DNA of 64,000 bases, taken from NCBI RefSeq assembly GCF_900078705.1, contig NZ_FKIF01000006.1:682001-746000 (forward strand), in the 5' to 3' direction. Of the stretch, positions 8,031 to 17,704 are shown piece by piece; position 1 is the first letter of the stretch; each line of letters opens with the position of its first letter. The position numbers were made by a program, and so were the translations under genes. The DNA is from Bordetella ansorpii (GTDB lineage: Bacteria > Pseudomonadota > Gammaproteobacteria > Burkholderiales > Burkholderiaceae_B). A model generated the notes under the pieces. The model saw only the letters and a list, made by a program, of their open reading frames with translations. It did not search any database and had not been told where the DNA came from.

Positions 8031-9916
8031 AACGCGATCCCGAGAGAGAAGTGCAGGCGCAGGTCACGCTCGCGCTGGCCGTACGCCACGTCCAGGAACA
8101 GCGGTCCGGCCGGCGTGCGCACGCGCGCGCCCACGCCGTAGCCCAACGCGACGTCCATGCCGCCGAACGACTGGGCGGCGTCGCCCGCGTCGACGAAGAA
8201 GCCGATGCCGAAGCGCTCGTCGAAATAATGGTCGTACTCGACGCTGGCCACGGCCAGGGTCGCGGCGCCCACGACGGCGCCGTCACGGCGCTCGCCGATG
8301 CTCTGATAGCGATACCCCCGGATGGACCTCGCGCCGCCCGCGCGGAACCCGAAGTCGTCCGGCACGCGCACGTCCGCGTTGGACCAGATCTTGCCGACCT
8401 CGCCCCGCAACGTCAGCACGTCGCGCGCGCCTATCGGCCACCACTTCTGGCCGCGCAACCGCAGCCGGGTATAGGGCTCGCCGGAATTCAGCACCACGCC
8501 CACGCCGCCGCCCACCGCGATCAGGTTGCCCTCGCGCGGGTCGTACTTGCTGTCCACGTCGCGCCGCAGCCATTCGGCCGTCAGCGTGCCCGTGGGCAGG
8601 TCGTAGGTATCCCCGCCGTCGATCTTCACATGGTCCTGCGCCAGCAGGGCGCCCCAGCGCGTCTCGTATTCGACGCGGCTGTCGCCCGCGCCCTTGCGCT
8701 CCTGCAGGCGCGTGGCGCCCAGCGCGAAACGCGTCACCTGCAGGCCTTCGATGTCGGAACGGTCGGCCAACACCCCGACGGAGTCCTTGCGGCCGCGCGA
8801 ATCCGGCGGCAAGAGGAAATCCGCGTAGGCACGCTGGCGCAGGCGGTCCACGCTGGCCCCCGTCTCCATGGTCAGCGGCTGGCCGAACACCACGTTCTGC
8901 CGGTAGGTGCCCTCCACGCGCAAACCCGCCTCGTCGTCGACACCGATGGACGCGGCGGCGCGCTTGGCCGGCGATTCGACCACGCGCACCTGCACGGGCA
9001 GCGTGATCTCCCCATCGGAATCGGGACGCTTGCCGCCCTGCGAGGGCGGCTTGGGCCCGCCCGCCACGGCGGGATCGCCGGCGGGCGCGGCAGCCGCCGC
9101 CTTGGTGTCGGCGGGACGGCGCAACTCCTCGGGCGTGGCATCCAGCGCCACCGTATCGAGCGACACGAAGGCGCCGCGGAAGAACGCGGTGGATTGCAGT
9201 TCCTGCTGCCACTGGTCCAGCTGTTCCTGGCGGTACGGCTGTCCCTGCGAATAATCGACATAACGGCCGATCAGCCTTTCCGGCACGCGCTCCAGGCCCT
9301 CGATCTTCAGCGCGCCCATCCGCACCAGCGGACCGCTGTCGATGGCCACCCGCAGACGCACGCGCGCCGTCTCGGCATCGACCTCGGCGGACGAGCCCGA
9401 CAGGCGCGCCAGCAGGAAGTCGCGATCCTGCACCGACTGCAGCAGATCGGACTTGGCCTTGTTCCAGTCGGCATTGATGAAGGGCTTGCCCTGCTGGAGC
9501 GTCCAGCCCTTGCGCCAGCCTTCGATGCGCTCGGCGTACTCGGGACGCGTGACGCGGCCGGTGAACTGCAGGTCGACGGAATCGATCTGCGCGCGCGGGC
9601 CGGGCTCGATGACGATGTCCCAGGTGTCGCCGCCCACGTCGGTGCCGGGCGCCAGCGTGACCTTCGGCGTGAAGTAGCCCTGCGTGGCCAGCGCGGCCAG
9701 CGTGGCGTCGCGCGCGCGGCGGCGCAGCCGGCTGGCTTCGCCGCCGTCCTGGTCGGCGGCCAGTCGCTTGATGGCGTCGACCGCGGACGTAATGCTTTGC
9801 AGCGCCGCGGGCGGCACGCCGCCCGGATCGATGACCACCTCGGGCACCGCCGCGCGCGCAGCGCCCGCGGCAAGCGCCAACACCCCGAAAGCAAGCGAGC
9901 GTACAGCCTCGCGCAT
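8027..9916 (-). CDS. tamA: Translocation and assembly module subunit TamA (Omp85/BamA family)
   Basis: This is an outer-membrane Omp85-family barrel of 629 aa. It has a signal peptide (residues 1-22, ending AARA), three N-terminal POTRA-like segments up to about residue 290, and a C-terminal 16-strand barrel carrying the GFRAGGARSIRGYRYQS block (the R-G-Y motif of the lid loop). It ends in phenylalanine (LHFSLGIAF), as expected for BAM-dependent insertion. A Pro/Gly/Lys-rich insertion around residues 280-300 interrupts the POTRA-barrel junction. It lies 4 bp after mrp and overlaps tamB by 4 nt. Confidence 0.95.
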   Translation of the reverse strand: MREAVRSLAFGVLALAAGAARAAVPEVVIDPGGVPPAALQSITSAVDAIKRLAADQDGGEASRLRRRARDATLAALATQGYFTPKVTLAPGTDVGGDTWDIVIEPGPRAQIDSVDLQFTGRVTRPEYAERIEGWRKGWTLQQGKPFINADWNKAKSDLLQSVQDRDFLLARLSGSSAEVDAETARVRLRVAIDSGPLVRMGALKIEGLERVPERLIGRYVDYSQGQPYRQEQLDQWQQELQSTAFFRGAFVSLDTVALDATPEELRRPADTKAAAAAPAGDPAVAGGPKPPSQGGKRPDSDGEITLPVQVRVVESPAKRAAASIGVDDEAGLRVEGTYRQNVVFGQPLTMETGASVDRLRQRAYADFLLPPDSRGRKDSVGVLADRSDIEGLQVTRFALGATRLQERKGAGDSRVEYETRWGALLAQDHVKIDGGDTYDLPTGTLTAEWLRRDVDSKYDPREGNLIAVGGGVGVVLNSGEPYTRLRLRGQKWWPIGARDVLTLRGEVGKIWSNADVRVPDDFGFRAGGARSIRGYRYQSIGERRDGAVVGAATLAVASVEYDHYFDERFGIGFFVDAGDAAQSFGGMDVALGYGVGARVRTPAGPLFLDVAYGQRERDLRLHFSLGIAF

Positions 9917-9919
9917 GCG

Positions 9920-11008
9920 TCAGGAAGGTTGCTGCACGACGATGGAGGGGAATTTGCCCGCCATGTCGCGCGGCAACGCGGCCACGCCGGCGGCCAGTTT
10001 GCGCGCGATGCCGCGGTACAGGCCCGCCGCCTCGCTGGTTGGATCGGCCGCCACGGTGGGGTTGCCCGCGTCGGTCTGCTCGCGGATGCCGAGCGTCAGC
10101 GGCAGGCTGCCCAGCCACGGCACTTCGTACTGATCGGCCATGCGGCGGCCGCCGCCTTCGCCGAAGATGTGTTCGGTATGGCCGCACTGCGAGCACACGT
10201 GCATCGCCATGTTCTCGACCACGCCAAGCACCGGCACCTCGACCTTCTGGAACATGCGCAGGCCCTTGCGGGCATCCAGCAGCGCGATGTCCTGCGGCGT
10301 GGTGACGATGACCGCCCCCACCACCGGCACCTTCTGCGACAGCGTCAGGGCGATGTCGCCGGTGCCCGGGGGCATGTCGACGATGAGATAGTCGAGGTTG
10401 TCCCAGTTGGTCTGGCGCAGCAGTTGCTCCAGCGCCTGCGTGACCATCGGGCCGCGCCAGATGGCCGGCGAATCGGCGTCGATGAGAAAGCCGATGGAAT
10501 TGGCCTGCAGGCCGTGGCCGTGCAGCGGATTCATCGACTTGTTGTCGGGGCTTTCGGGACGGCCCTTGATGCCCAGCATGGTGGGCACGCTGGGGCCATA
10601 GATGTCGGCGTCGAGCACGCCCACGCGCGCGCCGTCGGCGGCCAGGGCCAGCGCCAGGTTGACGGCCGTGGTGCTCTTGCCCACGCCGCCCTTGCCCGAG
10701 GCGACGGCGATGATGTTGCGCACGCCCGGCAGCGGCTTCAGGCCCTTCTGCACGGCATGGGTAGCGACGTTCCAGGTGACCTCGACCTGCGCCTGCGCGA
10801 AGCCGGCCTGGGCCAGCGCGGCCTGGGCGATCTGGCGCAGTTCACCCGCGACGGGCCCGGCGGGAAAGCCCAATTCGATCTTCACGGCAACGCCGCCTTC
10901 CAGGCGGATGTCACGATCTTTTACAAAAGTGCCGAGGTCGCTGCCGGTAATGGGATCGCGCGCGGCACGCAATGCGCCACGTATCTGCTCTATCGTCGCT
11001 ATACTCAT
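9920..11008 (-). CDS. apbC: Mrp/ApbC iron-sulfur cluster carrier ATPase
   Basis: This is a P-loop ATPase of the Mrp/NBP35 family that binds and transfers [4Fe-4S] clusters, 362 aa. Residues 1-90 form a MIP18/DUF59-like domain. The deviant Walker A motif GKGGVGKST is at 105-113, VLDADIYGPS at 131-140, and the cluster-binding C-x-x-C is C272/C275 in HVCSQCGH. It is the first gene of the leftward mrp-tamA-tamB-dcd run and is divergent from a small membrane protein gene 102 bp away. Linkage to tam genes is probably only transcriptional. Confidence 0.96.
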   Translation of the reverse strand: MSIATIEQIRGALRAARDPITGSDLGTFVKDRDIRLEGGVAVKIELGFPAGPVAGELRQIAQAALAQAGFAQAQVEVTWNVATHAVQKGLKPLPGVRNIIAVASGKGGVGKSTTAVNLALALAADGARVGVLDADIYGPSVPTMLGIKGRPESPDNKSMNPLHGHGLQANSIGFLIDADSPAIWRGPMVTQALEQLLRQTNWDNLDYLIVDMPPGTGDIALTLSQKVPVVGAVIVTTPQDIALLDARKGLRMFQKVEVPVLGVVENMAMHVCSQCGHTEHIFGEGGGRRMADQYEVPWLGSLPLTLGIREQTDAGNPTVAADPTSEAAGLYRGIARKLAAGVAALPRDMAGKFPSIVVQQPS

Positions 11009-11110
11009 AAGACTAGGGTTCCATGGGCAGCGCAGGAATCCGCCCCGCCGTTGACCCCCAAGGATAGCGGATATGCGGGAACCTTCCGCTGTGTTTTACA
11101 TCCTATCTAC

Positions 11111-11386
11111 ATGAACGACACCCTCTCCCGCTTCGTGCGCGCCGTCTTCTTCGCCATCATTGGCCTCATCGGCATGGCAATGGCGCTGGTATTCATGATC
11201 TCCACCGCCATCGCGGTGGGCATCCTCTACATCGTGGCCAAGGTGCGCGGCAAGCCGTTCGGCGCCCGTGCCTACTGGAGCCAGCGCCGCGCTGCCCGGC
11301 CCGGTCCTTTCCCCGGCGGCCCCGCGCCCTTCGCGCAGCCGGCCGGCGGCGAGATCATCGACGTCGAAGCCCGCGAAATCCGCTGA
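11111..11386 (+). CDS. Small hypothetical membrane protein
   Basis: This is a 91-aa protein with one long hydrophobic segment (about residues 10-42, FFAIIGLIGMAMALVFMISTA and on), long enough for one or two membrane passes. It is followed by a basic stretch KVRGKPFGARAYWSQRRAARP and a proline-rich cytoplasmic tail ending EIIDVEAREIR. Similar short proteins are common upstream of metG in this group, but I do not recognise a named family. The ATG at 11111 is the only in-frame start just before the hydrophobic region. A hairpin plus T-run follows at 11456-11480. Confidence 0.6.
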   Translation: MNDTLSRFVRAVFFAIIGLIGMAMALVFMISTAIAVGILYIVAKVRGKPFGARAYWSQRRAARPGPFPGGPAPFAQPAGGEIIDVEAREIR

Positions 11387-11455
11387 CGGCACGGCCAGCC
11401 GGCCGTCCCGCGCGTCGTCCGCGGCAGCGTAAGCCACCCGCCCGCGGGCCTGTCA

Positions 11456-11480
11456 CGCCACGCATCCGCGTGGCGTTTCT
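11456..11480 (+). terminator. Intrinsic terminator after the small membrane protein gene
   Basis: The stem CGCCACGC/GCGTGGCG (8 bp, loop ATCC) is followed by TTTCTT. It lies 70 bp after the 11386 stop and about 100 bp before metG, so it separates the two plus-strand genes. Confidence 0.7.
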
Positions 11481-11578
11481 TCCTGGCCGGCCGATGCCCG
11501 CGCGGCAGCCCGCGGGTGCCCGCGCCGGGAAAGACCTAAAATAGCCGGCCCCGGACTCTCCGACCACGCCGACCCGCC

Positions 11579-13702
11579 ATGTCACGCACGCTTTTCGTCA
11601 CCACCGCCCTGCCCTACGCCAACGGCTCGTTCCACATCGGCCACATCATGGAATACATCCAGGCCGACATCTGGGTGCGGGCGATGCGCATGGCGGGCCA
11701 CACGGTGCATTTCGTGGGTGCCGACGACGCGCATGGCGCGCCGATCATGCTGAAGGCCGAAAAGGAAGGCATCACGCCGCAGCAGCTGGTGGCGCGCTAC
11801 GCCGCCGAACGGCCCACCTATCTCGACGGCTTCCACGTCCGCTTCGACCACTGGCACTCGACCGACACGCCTGAAAACGTCGCGCTGTCGCAGGGCATCT
11901 ACGTCGCGCTGCGCGACCAGGGGTTCATCGAGACGCGCACCATCGAGCAGTTCTACGATCCGGTCAAGGGCATGTTCCTGGCCGACCGCTACATCAAGGG
12001 CGAATGCCCCAAGTGCCACGCCAAGGACCAGTACGGCGATTCGTGTGAAGTCTGCGGCGCCGCCTACGCGCCCACCGACCTCATCAACCCGTATTCGGCG
12101 CTGACCGGCGCCACGCCGGTGGTGAAGTCCTCCGACCATTTCTTCTTCAAGCTGTCCGATCCGCGCTGCGTCGACTTCCTGCGCGAGTGGACGGCGGGCA
12201 GCAACGCCGCCGGCACGCCGCACCTGCAGGCCGAGATGCTGGCCAAGACGCGCGAATGGCTGGGCGCGGACGACGGCGAGGCCAAGCTGGGCGACTGGGA
12301 CATCTCGCGCGATGCGCCGTACTTCGGCATCGAGATCCCCGACGCGCCGGGCAAGTACTTCTACGTATGGCTGGACGCCCCGGTGGGCTACCTGGCCTCG
12401 CTGCAGGCGTACTGCCAGGCCAAGGGCCTGGATTTCGACGCACTGCTCGATCCGGCCGGTCCCACCGAACAGGTGCATTTCATCGGCAAGGACATCATCT
12501 ACTTCCACGCGCTGTTCTGGCCCGCCATGCTGAAGTTCGCCGGACGCAAGACGCCGGACGCGATCAACGTGCATGGCTTCATCACCGTCAGCGGCGAAAA
12601 GATGTCCAAGAGCCGCGGCACCGGCATCTCGCCGCTGCGCTACCTGGAACTGGGCATGAACGCCGAGTGGCTGCGCTATTACATGGCCGCCAAGCTGAAC
12701 GCGCGCGTCGAGGACATGGACTTCAACCCCGACGACTTCGTGGCGCGCGTCAACAGCGACCTGGTGGGCAAGTACGTCAACATCGCCAGCCGCGCCGCCA
12801 ACTTCATCACCAAGCACTTCGACGGCGCGCTGGCCTATGCCGGCGACACCGCCGCGCTGTCGGCCGAGTTCGCCGCGCAGGCCGAAGCCATCCGCGCCGC
12901 CTTCGAGGCCCGCGAATACAACCGCGCCATCCGCGAGATCATGGCGCACGCCGACCGCATCAACCAGGCGTTCGACAGCGCCCAGCCCTGGGTGCTGGCC
13001 AAGGACTACGCCAACGCCGACGACGCCCGCAAGCTGGCGCTGCAGGACATCTGCTCGCGCGCGCTGGCCGGCTTCAAGGCCCTGTCGGTCATGCTGGCGC
13101 CGGTGCTGCCGGCCCTGTCCGACCGCGTTTCGCGCGAACTGTTCGGCGGATCGGACAGCTTCACCTGGGCCGATGCCGGCCAACTGCCGCAACGCGTGGC
13201 GCCGTTCCAGCACCTGATGCAGCGCGTCGATCCCAAGCTGCTGGACGCCCTGTTCGAATCGACCGCCGAGGCGGCCGCGCCCGTAGCCGCCGCCGAACCC
13301 GCCACGATGCCGGGCGCCGGGCATCCGGGCGCCGGGCATCCGGGCGGCGAGCCCCTGGCCGACACTATCACCATCGACGACTTCGCCAAGATCGACCTGC
13401 GCATCGCCAGGATCGTGAACTGCGAGGAAGTCGAAGGCTCCACCAAACTGCTGCGCCTGACCCTGGACGTGGGCGAAGGCCGCCACCGCAACGTGTTCTC
13501 GGGCATCAAGTCGGCCTACCAGCCCGCCGACCTGGTCGGCAAGCTGACCGTGATGGTGGCCAACCTGGCGCCGCGCAAGATGAAGTTCGGCGTGTCCGAA
13601 GGCATGGTGCTGGCGGGCAGCCACGCCGACGAGAAGGCCAACCCCGGCATCTACGTGCTGGAGCCCTTCCCCGGCGCGCAGCCCGGCATGCGCGTGCGCT
13701 GA
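11579..13702 (+). CDS. metG: Methionyl-tRNA synthetase
   Basis: This enzyme charges tRNA-Met, including the initiator. It is 707 aa, a class I synthetase with HIGH at 19-22, a zinc-binding insertion with two C-x-x-C pairs (GECPKCH, SCEVC) near residue 142-160, and KMSKS at 341-345. A Rossmann catalytic core and alpha-helical anticodon domain are followed by a C-terminal EMAPII-like tRNA-binding/dimerisation domain (about 595-707, [12 protein letters not shown] onward). The linker before that domain contains a duplicated GAGHP (see the repeat entry). TAAAAT at 11537-11542 is a plausible -10 element. A strong bidirectional terminator follows the gene. Confidence 0.98.
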   Translation: MSRTLFVTTALPYANGSFHIGHIMEYIQADIWVRAMRMAGHTVHFVGADDAHGAPIMLKAEKEGITPQQLVARYAAERPTYLDGFHVRFDHWHSTDTPENVALSQGIYVALRDQGFIETRTIEQFYDPVKGMFLADRYIKGECPKCHAKDQYGDSCEVCGAAYAPTDLINPYSALTGATPVVKSSDHFFFKLSDPRCVDFLREWTAGSNAAGTPHLQAEMLAKTREWLGADDGEAKLGDWDISRDAPYFGIEIPDAPGKYFYVWLDAPVGYLASLQAYCQAKGLDFDALLDPAGPTEQVHFIGKDIIYFHALFWPAMLKFAGRKTPDAINVHGFITVSGEKMSKSRGTGISPLRYLELGMNAEWLRYYMAAKLNARVEDMDFNPDDFVARVNSDLVGKYVNIASRAANFITKHFDGALAYAGDTAALSAEFAAQAEAIRAAFEAREYNRAIREIMAHADRINQAFDSAQPWVLAKDYANADDARKLALQDICSRALAGFKALSVMLAPVLPALSDRVSRELFGGSDSFTWADAGQLPQRVAPFQHLMQRVDPKLLDALFESTAEAAAPVAAAEPATMPGAGHPGAGHPGGEPLADTITIDDFAKIDLRIARIVNCEEVEGSTKLLRLTLDVGEGRHRNVFSGIKSAYQPADLVGKLTVMVANLAPRKMKFGVSEGMVLAGSHADEKANPGIYVLEPFPGAQPGMRVR
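13312..13341 (+). repeat. metG: 15-bp tandem duplication in the metG linker
   Basis: The 15-mer GGGCGCCGGGCATCC occurs twice in direct tandem, giving [10 protein letters not shown] in the flexible linker between the anticodon domain and the C-terminal tRNA-binding domain. It is in frame, so copy-number change would alter linker length only. Confidence 0.85.
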
Positions 13703-13759
13703 ACGTGCGGCAACGGCGGCAACCCTGCCTTGCCGGGCTGCCGTCTGACGAATGATCCC

Positions 13760-13792
13760 AAAAATAAACCGCTCATCGAGCGGTTTATTTTT
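13760..13792. terminator. Bidirectional intrinsic terminator (metG / trhO)
   Basis: This is a perfect 15-bp stem, AAAAATAAACCGCTC paired with GAGCGGTTTATTTTT around an ATC loop. It carries A-run and T-run ends that serve both strands. It lies 58 bp after the metG stop and 69 bp after the convergent trhO stop. Confidence 0.93.
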
Positions 13793-13860
13793 GCCTGCGG
13801 CGCATCGAGCAGCGCGCCTTGCCCCTGAACCAGGGCGATGCGCCGAAGCACCGCGCACGC

Positions 13861-14625
13861 CTACGCCTGCTGCGCTTCCTGCGCCTGCGGCGCCAGCGCC
13901 GGATCCAGCGCCACGCGCTCGTCGAACACGAAGCAGTGGCCCTTGAACCCCACGCCGCCCGTTTCCTCGAAGTACTTCAGGATGCCGCCCTCCAGTTGCA
14001 GGACGTGCGGCACGCCGGCCTCGGCCATGTAGATGGCGGCCTTCTCGCAGCGGATGCCGCCCGTGCAGAAGCTGACCACGGTCTTGTCGCGCAGGTCGTC
14101 CAGGTGCGCCTGCACCGCCGCGGGAAACTGCGTGAAGCGGTCGATGCGCCAGTCGACGGCGCCCTCGAACGTGCCCACATCCACCTCGAACGCATTGCGC
14201 GTGTCCAGCAGCAGCAGTTCGCGGCCCGCGTCGTCGCGGCCCTGCGCCAGCCACCGGGCCAGCGTCGGCCCGTCCACGCTGGGCGCGCGGCCCGCCTCGG
14301 GGCGGATGGCGGGATGATCCATGCGGATGATTTCGCGCTTGATCTTCACCAGCATCTTGCCAAACGGCACGTCCTCGGACCAGCTGAACTTCACGTCGAG
14401 ATCGGCAAAGCGCGCATCCGCGCGCAGCCAGGCCAGGAAACCCTGGATGCCCTCGTCCGATCCCGCCAGGAACAGGTTGATGCCCTCCGGGGTCAGCAAC
14501 ACGGTGCCCTTGAGCCCGGCGCCGCCCGCGCGGGCCAGCACCTGCTCGCGCAGCGCCGGCAACGCGTCCAGCGTGATGAACTTGTACGCCGCGATATTGG
14601 CGACGCGGCCCTTTTCTTCTTGCAT
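13861..14625 (-). CDS. trhO: tRNA uridine(34) hydroxylase TrhO (rhodanese-related)
   Basis: This is a YceA/TrhO-type protein of 254 aa that makes 5-hydroxyuridine at wobble position 34 of tRNAs. The N-terminal acylphosphatase-like domain (residues 8-105, [19 protein letters not shown]) precedes a rhodanese domain with the active loop [12 protein letters not shown]: catalytic C187 and the family's second cysteine C193. The ATG at 14625 has AAGGG six bases upstream. The same frame stays open far upstream, but that part belongs to the neighbouring lipoprotein read out of frame. It is convergent with metG across the terminator. Confidence 0.93.
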   Translation of the reverse strand: MQEEKGRVANIAAYKFITLDALPALREQVLARAGGAGLKGTVLLTPEGINLFLAGSDEGIQGFLAWLRADARFADLDVKFSWSEDVPFGKMLVKIKREIIRMDHPAIRPEAGRAPSVDGPTLARWLAQGRDDAGRELLLLDTRNAFEVDVGTFEGAVDWRIDRFTQFPAAVQAHLDDLRDKTVVSFCTGGIRCEKAAIYMAEAGVPHVLQLEGGILKYFEETGGVGFKGHCFVFDERVALDPALAPQAQEAQQA

Positions 14626-14654
14626 ATTCCCTTTCCGCATCCCTGCCGCCCGAC

Positions 14655-15437
14655 TCAACCGCCCTGCACCTGCTGTTCCACCACGACGTCCAGCACCCAG
14701 CGCAGGCCCGCGGCGTCGGCCGCCGGATCGGGATCGCGCACCTCGACCACGCGCAGGCGGTACTGCACGCCGGGCTGGAAATCGAAGCCCAGGATCTCGC
14801 CGTGCCACAGTTGCCACGGCTGCGAGGGATTGTCCCGCACCTGGTAGCACATGGTCTTCATCACGCCGCTGGTGCACGGCACGCGTTGCGGCGCCACGTA
14901 GACCAGCTTGGACGGCCCCGCCTGCGTACCCGTGATGGGATCCGCGCGGCGGCCGAAGTCCAGCACCTCGCCGGTGTCCAGCACCAGCGTCAGGCGCCTG
15001 GGCTGCACGTCGCTGTCCAGCCGGCTGGACGTGATGCGGGTCAGCGCGGCCAGATAATCCTGTTCGAGACGCGCGCGCTCGGCGTCGGCGCAGGCCATGC
15101 GCGTGCTGACGGGCGCGTGGGGCACCACCAGCAGGCCGTTGGCCATCACGTACTGGCCGGCGTAGGTGTTGCAACCGGAGAACCCCGACAGGCGCGGCTG
15201 GCCCTGTTCGCGGGTGAAGCTGATCGTGATGGGCTGCTGGTTCGAACCGGCGTGCGGCACGGGACGCAGGGGCGCGCCAGGACGTGTCCAGCGCGCCAGC
15301 TCCCAGGTGGTCTGGACCAGCACGTCGGACTGGCTGGCCGAGGCGTACGTGCCGGCGCGGCCGGCGGGCGGCGAGGCGCAGGCGGCCAGGGCAAGAGGCA
15401 GGACGAGCGGCAACAGGCGGATCAGGGTTGGACGCAT
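14655..15437 (-). CDS. META and DUF4377 domain lipoprotein
   Basis: This is a 260-aa exported lipoprotein. The signal peptide ends in a lipobox LALAAC (lipidated C20). The META (HslJ-like) domain spans about residues 38-135, with TTWELARW, the hallmark [11 protein letters not shown] and [11 protein letters not shown] second domain (about 165-255, YVAPQRVPC to VLDVVVE) matches DUF4377. META domains such as HslJ are linked to heat or novobiocin tolerance; the biochemical role is not known. It lies 157 bp downstream of a shorter META paralogue on the same strand. Start 15437 is chosen for the signal peptide. Confidence 0.85.
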   Translation of the reverse strand: MRPTLIRLLPLVLPLALAACASPPAGRAGTYASASQSDVLVQTTWELARWTRPGAPLRPVPHAGSNQQPITISFTREQGQPRLSGFSGCNTYAGQYVMANGLLVVPHAPVSTRMACADAERARLEQDYLAALTRITSSRLDSDVQPRRLTLVLDTGEVLDFGRRADPITGTQAGPSKLVYVAPQRVPCTSGVMKTMCYQVRDNPSQPWQLWHGEILGFDFQPGVQYRLRVVEVRDPDPAADAAGLRWVLDVVVEQQVQGG

Positions 15438-15594
15438 GGGCGGTCTCCAGAAACCTTGCGCCAGCCAGACGGCGGCCGGCGCAGCCTGCATTGTAGGCCG
15501 GCGAAAGCCAGGCCCCGGCATGCCCTGGAAGCGCGCGGGACCGCCCGGCGCGGAACGCCCCGAGACAGCATCCGCAACGCCGCGAGGCCGCCCC

Positions 15595-16158
15595 TCAGGG
15601 CGTGGGCGGATCGGCGCGGCGCACGAAATCGAGCACCTCGCCGTTCTGCAGGTTGAAGGCCAGGCGGCGCGGCGCGCCGCCATTGTCCAGCGTGAACGTC
15701 TTGACCTGCGACAGTGCCCGCAGATACGCAGTTTCAAAGGCGGCCAGTTCGGGCTGGGGGCAGGCCATGCGCGTGGACCCCGGCGTCTGGATGGTGAGCG
15801 TGCCGCCCTGCAGCAGGTACGCGCCGTTGTAGCGGTTGCAGCCGGAGAAGCCCACCACGCGGTACTGGCGCCCCTGCGCCAGGAAGGTGAGGTGCACGGG
15901 TTCGCCCGCGGCGGCGCGCGCAGGAACAGCGCGGACCTGGCCGTCGGGCCCCGCCCAGCGCACCAGTTCCCAGGACGTCTGCGCCAGCGAATCGGCGCTG
16001 GTGGCGGCGTTGGCGGCGCCAGGTCCCTGGGCACGGGCCTGTACCCGCGGCTCGGCGGGCGCGGCAGCCGGTTTGCCCGCGCAGGCGGCCAGCAGGACGG
16101 CGGCCCCGGCCGCCAGCAGCGCGGGCACGGCGGCGCGGGTGTAAGTGGCGATGGTCAT
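15595..16158 (-). CDS. META domain lipoprotein (paralogue)
   Basis: This is a 187-aa lipoprotein with a signal peptide ending VLLAAC (lipidated C26), an Ala/Pro-rich spacer, and one META domain. The domain shows TSWELVRW, FSGCNRYNGAY and STRMACPQPE, followed by RRLAFNLQNGEVLDFVRRADP. The last motif matches [17 protein letters not shown] in the downstream paralogue, so the two arose by duplication and this one lacks the DUF4377 half. GGAG lies 10 bases before the ATG at 16158. An upstream in-frame start at 16221 would place 21 charged residues before the signal peptide and is rejected. Confidence 0.83.
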   Translation of the reverse strand: MTIATYTRAAVPALLAAGAAVLLAACAGKPAAAPAEPRVQARAQGPGAANAATSADSLAQTSWELVRWAGPDGQVRAVPARAAAGEPVHLTFLAQGRQYRVVGFSGCNRYNGAYLLQGGTLTIQTPGSTRMACPQPELAAFETAYLRALSQVKTFTLDNGGAPRRLAFNLQNGEVLDFVRRADPPTP

Positions 16159-16240
16159 CGGCAAGGCTCCTGTTGCAAAGCAGCCTTTACTGTAACGCCG
16201 CCGAAGACGGCCAGCCGCCATGATGGCAGCATCGCATCGG

Positions 16241-17704
16241 TCAGGCAGCGGACGCCGGCGCCGCCTCCACTCTGTTGCGGCCCTTCGACTTGGCCTGGTA
16301 CATCGCCTCGTCCGCCTGCGCCACCAGCCAAGCGCAGCTTTGCGCGGGGCGCACCAGCATCGAGGCGACGCCCACGCTCACCGTCGCGATGCCGTCACCG
16401 TTGGGAATCGCCAGTTGCTCGACCGCCAGCCTGAGCGCTTCTCCCCTTTGCAGCGCGGCCTGCCGCCCGGTGTCGGCCAGCAGCAGCACGAACTCCTCGC
16501 CGCCGTAGCGCGCCGCCAGGTCGCCGGGACGCCTCGCCGCCTGCGCGATGATCCCCGCGAGCCGGCGCAGGAGCGCATCCCCTGCCGGATGGCCGTACAG
16601 ATCGTTGAACCGCTTGAAGTGATCCGCATCGATGAACAGGAGCGCCAGCGGCTGGTCGTGCGCCATCGCCTCGCTCAAGGCATGGTTCAGCGCAAGGTCG
16701 AACGCACGCCGGTTCAGCAGGCCGGTCAGGCCATCCGTGCTGGCCAGGACCGCCAGTTGCGCGCGCTGGAAGCTGCCACGCTTGACCTGCTGGCGGAAAA
16801 ACGCCATGAGAGGCAATGCCACTGCGCAGAACGCCAGCGTGGAGCATCCGATGAACCATGCATGCGTTGTCCAGGGCCGCAGTATGTCGTCGCTGGGCCG
16901 CGCAATGGTGACCACCAGCGGCGCCGTGCCGACGTGGGCATACGCGTGGTACCGCCTGATGCCGTCTTCGTAGCCGGCAGACAGGAAATGGCCCGAGGGG
17001 GGCACATGGCGTGCGGCCTGGCCGGACGGGTCGACAGGCCGGGGCAGCGGTCCACCCCCCGTGCGCGCCGTCAACACGACGCCGTCGGCGCGCGCCAGCA
17101 CGATGACGTCGTCCGGCTTCAGCGGCACCTGCCCGAACCGGTCCTCGAAGTAGGCCAGCCGCAGCGCTCCCATCACCACGCCGGCGAAGGCCCCGTCGGG
17201 CCCCGAGAGGCGCAGGCTGACGGCAATACTGGGGTCCCCCGAACGCAGGCGGCTGAGATAGGGACTGCTGACATACAGCCCGGCGTCCCCGCGCTGCCGG
17301 TGCACCTGGAAGTAGTCGCGGTCGGCGAAGTTGCGTCTGCCCGGCGCGGTGGTGCGCGAGTCGTGGACGATGACGCCCTTCGCATCGAGCACCAGGATCG
17401 AGCCCAGGTAATCGGCCATCGTGGAGCGGTCGAACAGCAGCTTGTGGCCGACGTCCGGGCCCAGCCGCCCCAGGCGCGGGTCCGCCAGTTCCTCCATGAC
17501 TCCCCGAAGAGTGAGGTCGTAGACGTGAACCATGCGCGAGATGTCCATCGCCAGGCCCGCCGCCTCGTCGGCGAGGGAGTCCGCCGCATGCGTCCATACG
17601 GCCTGCCGGTCGTACCACAGGAAAGCCACCGCCGCGCCGATCGCCGAGAGGATCAAGGTCACGCCGACGATATTTATCAGGCGCAACAGAAGACGCGCGC
17701 TCAC
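16241..17704 (-). CDS. Membrane diguanylate cyclase (dCache-GGDEF)
   Basis: This protein synthesises cyclic di-GMP. It is 487 aa with two membrane helices (about 8-30 and 270-292), a periplasmic Cache-type sensor between them, and a C-terminal GGDEF domain. The active-site motif is GGEEF at 401-405. An RPGD autoinhibitory I-site lies at 392-395, exactly five residues upstream, so product feedback is expected. The start is GTG at 17704, overlapping the stop of the FlhD-like gene (GTGA), which indicates translational coupling. It is the last gene of the leftward signalling run (response regulator, HD-GYP, kinase, FlhD-like, GGDEF), which thus encodes both synthesis and breakdown of c-di-GMP. 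Confidence 0.93.
   Translation of the reverse strand: MSARLLLRLINIVGVTLILSAIGAAVAFLWYDRQAVWTHAADSLADEAAGLAMDISRMVHVYDLTLRGVMEELADPRLGRLGPDVGHKLLFDRSTMADYLGSILVLDAKGVIVHDSRTTAPGRRNFADRDYFQVHRQRGDAGLYVSSPYLSRLRSGDPSIAVSLRLSGPDGAFAGVVMGALRLAYFEDRFGQVPLKPDDVIVLARADGVVLTARTGGGPLPRPVDPSGQAARHVPPSGHFLSAGYEDGIRRYHAYAHVGTAPLVVTIARPSDDILRPWTTHAWFIGCSTLAFCAVALPLMAFFRQQVKRGSFQRAQLAVLASTDGLTGLLNRRAFDLALNHALSEAMAHDQPLALLFIDADHFKRFNDLYGHPAGDALLRRLAGIIAQAARRPGDLAARYGGEEFVLLLADTGRQAALQRGEALRLAVEQLAIPNGDGIATVSVGVASMLVRPAQSCAWLVAQADEAMYQAKSKGRNRVEAAPASAA

Noticed and set aside
3990-8141. Very long open frame on the plus strand opposite tamB
   Set aside because: It is the antisense of tamB, which has clear family features. 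The translated sequence is Gln/Ala/Arg/His-rich, the usual by-product of high-GC codon use.
8009-11386. Plus-strand open frame of more than 1100 codons across tamA and mrp
   Set aside because: It is antisense to two recognisable genes. Only its last 91 codons (from 11111), which extend past mrp, look like a real gene and are annotated separately.
13861-15174. 437-codon frame joining trhO with upstream sequence
   Set aside because: The extra N-terminal part overlaps the META/DUF4377 lipoprotein in another frame and has no family features. The trhO start at 14625 has a ribosome-binding site.
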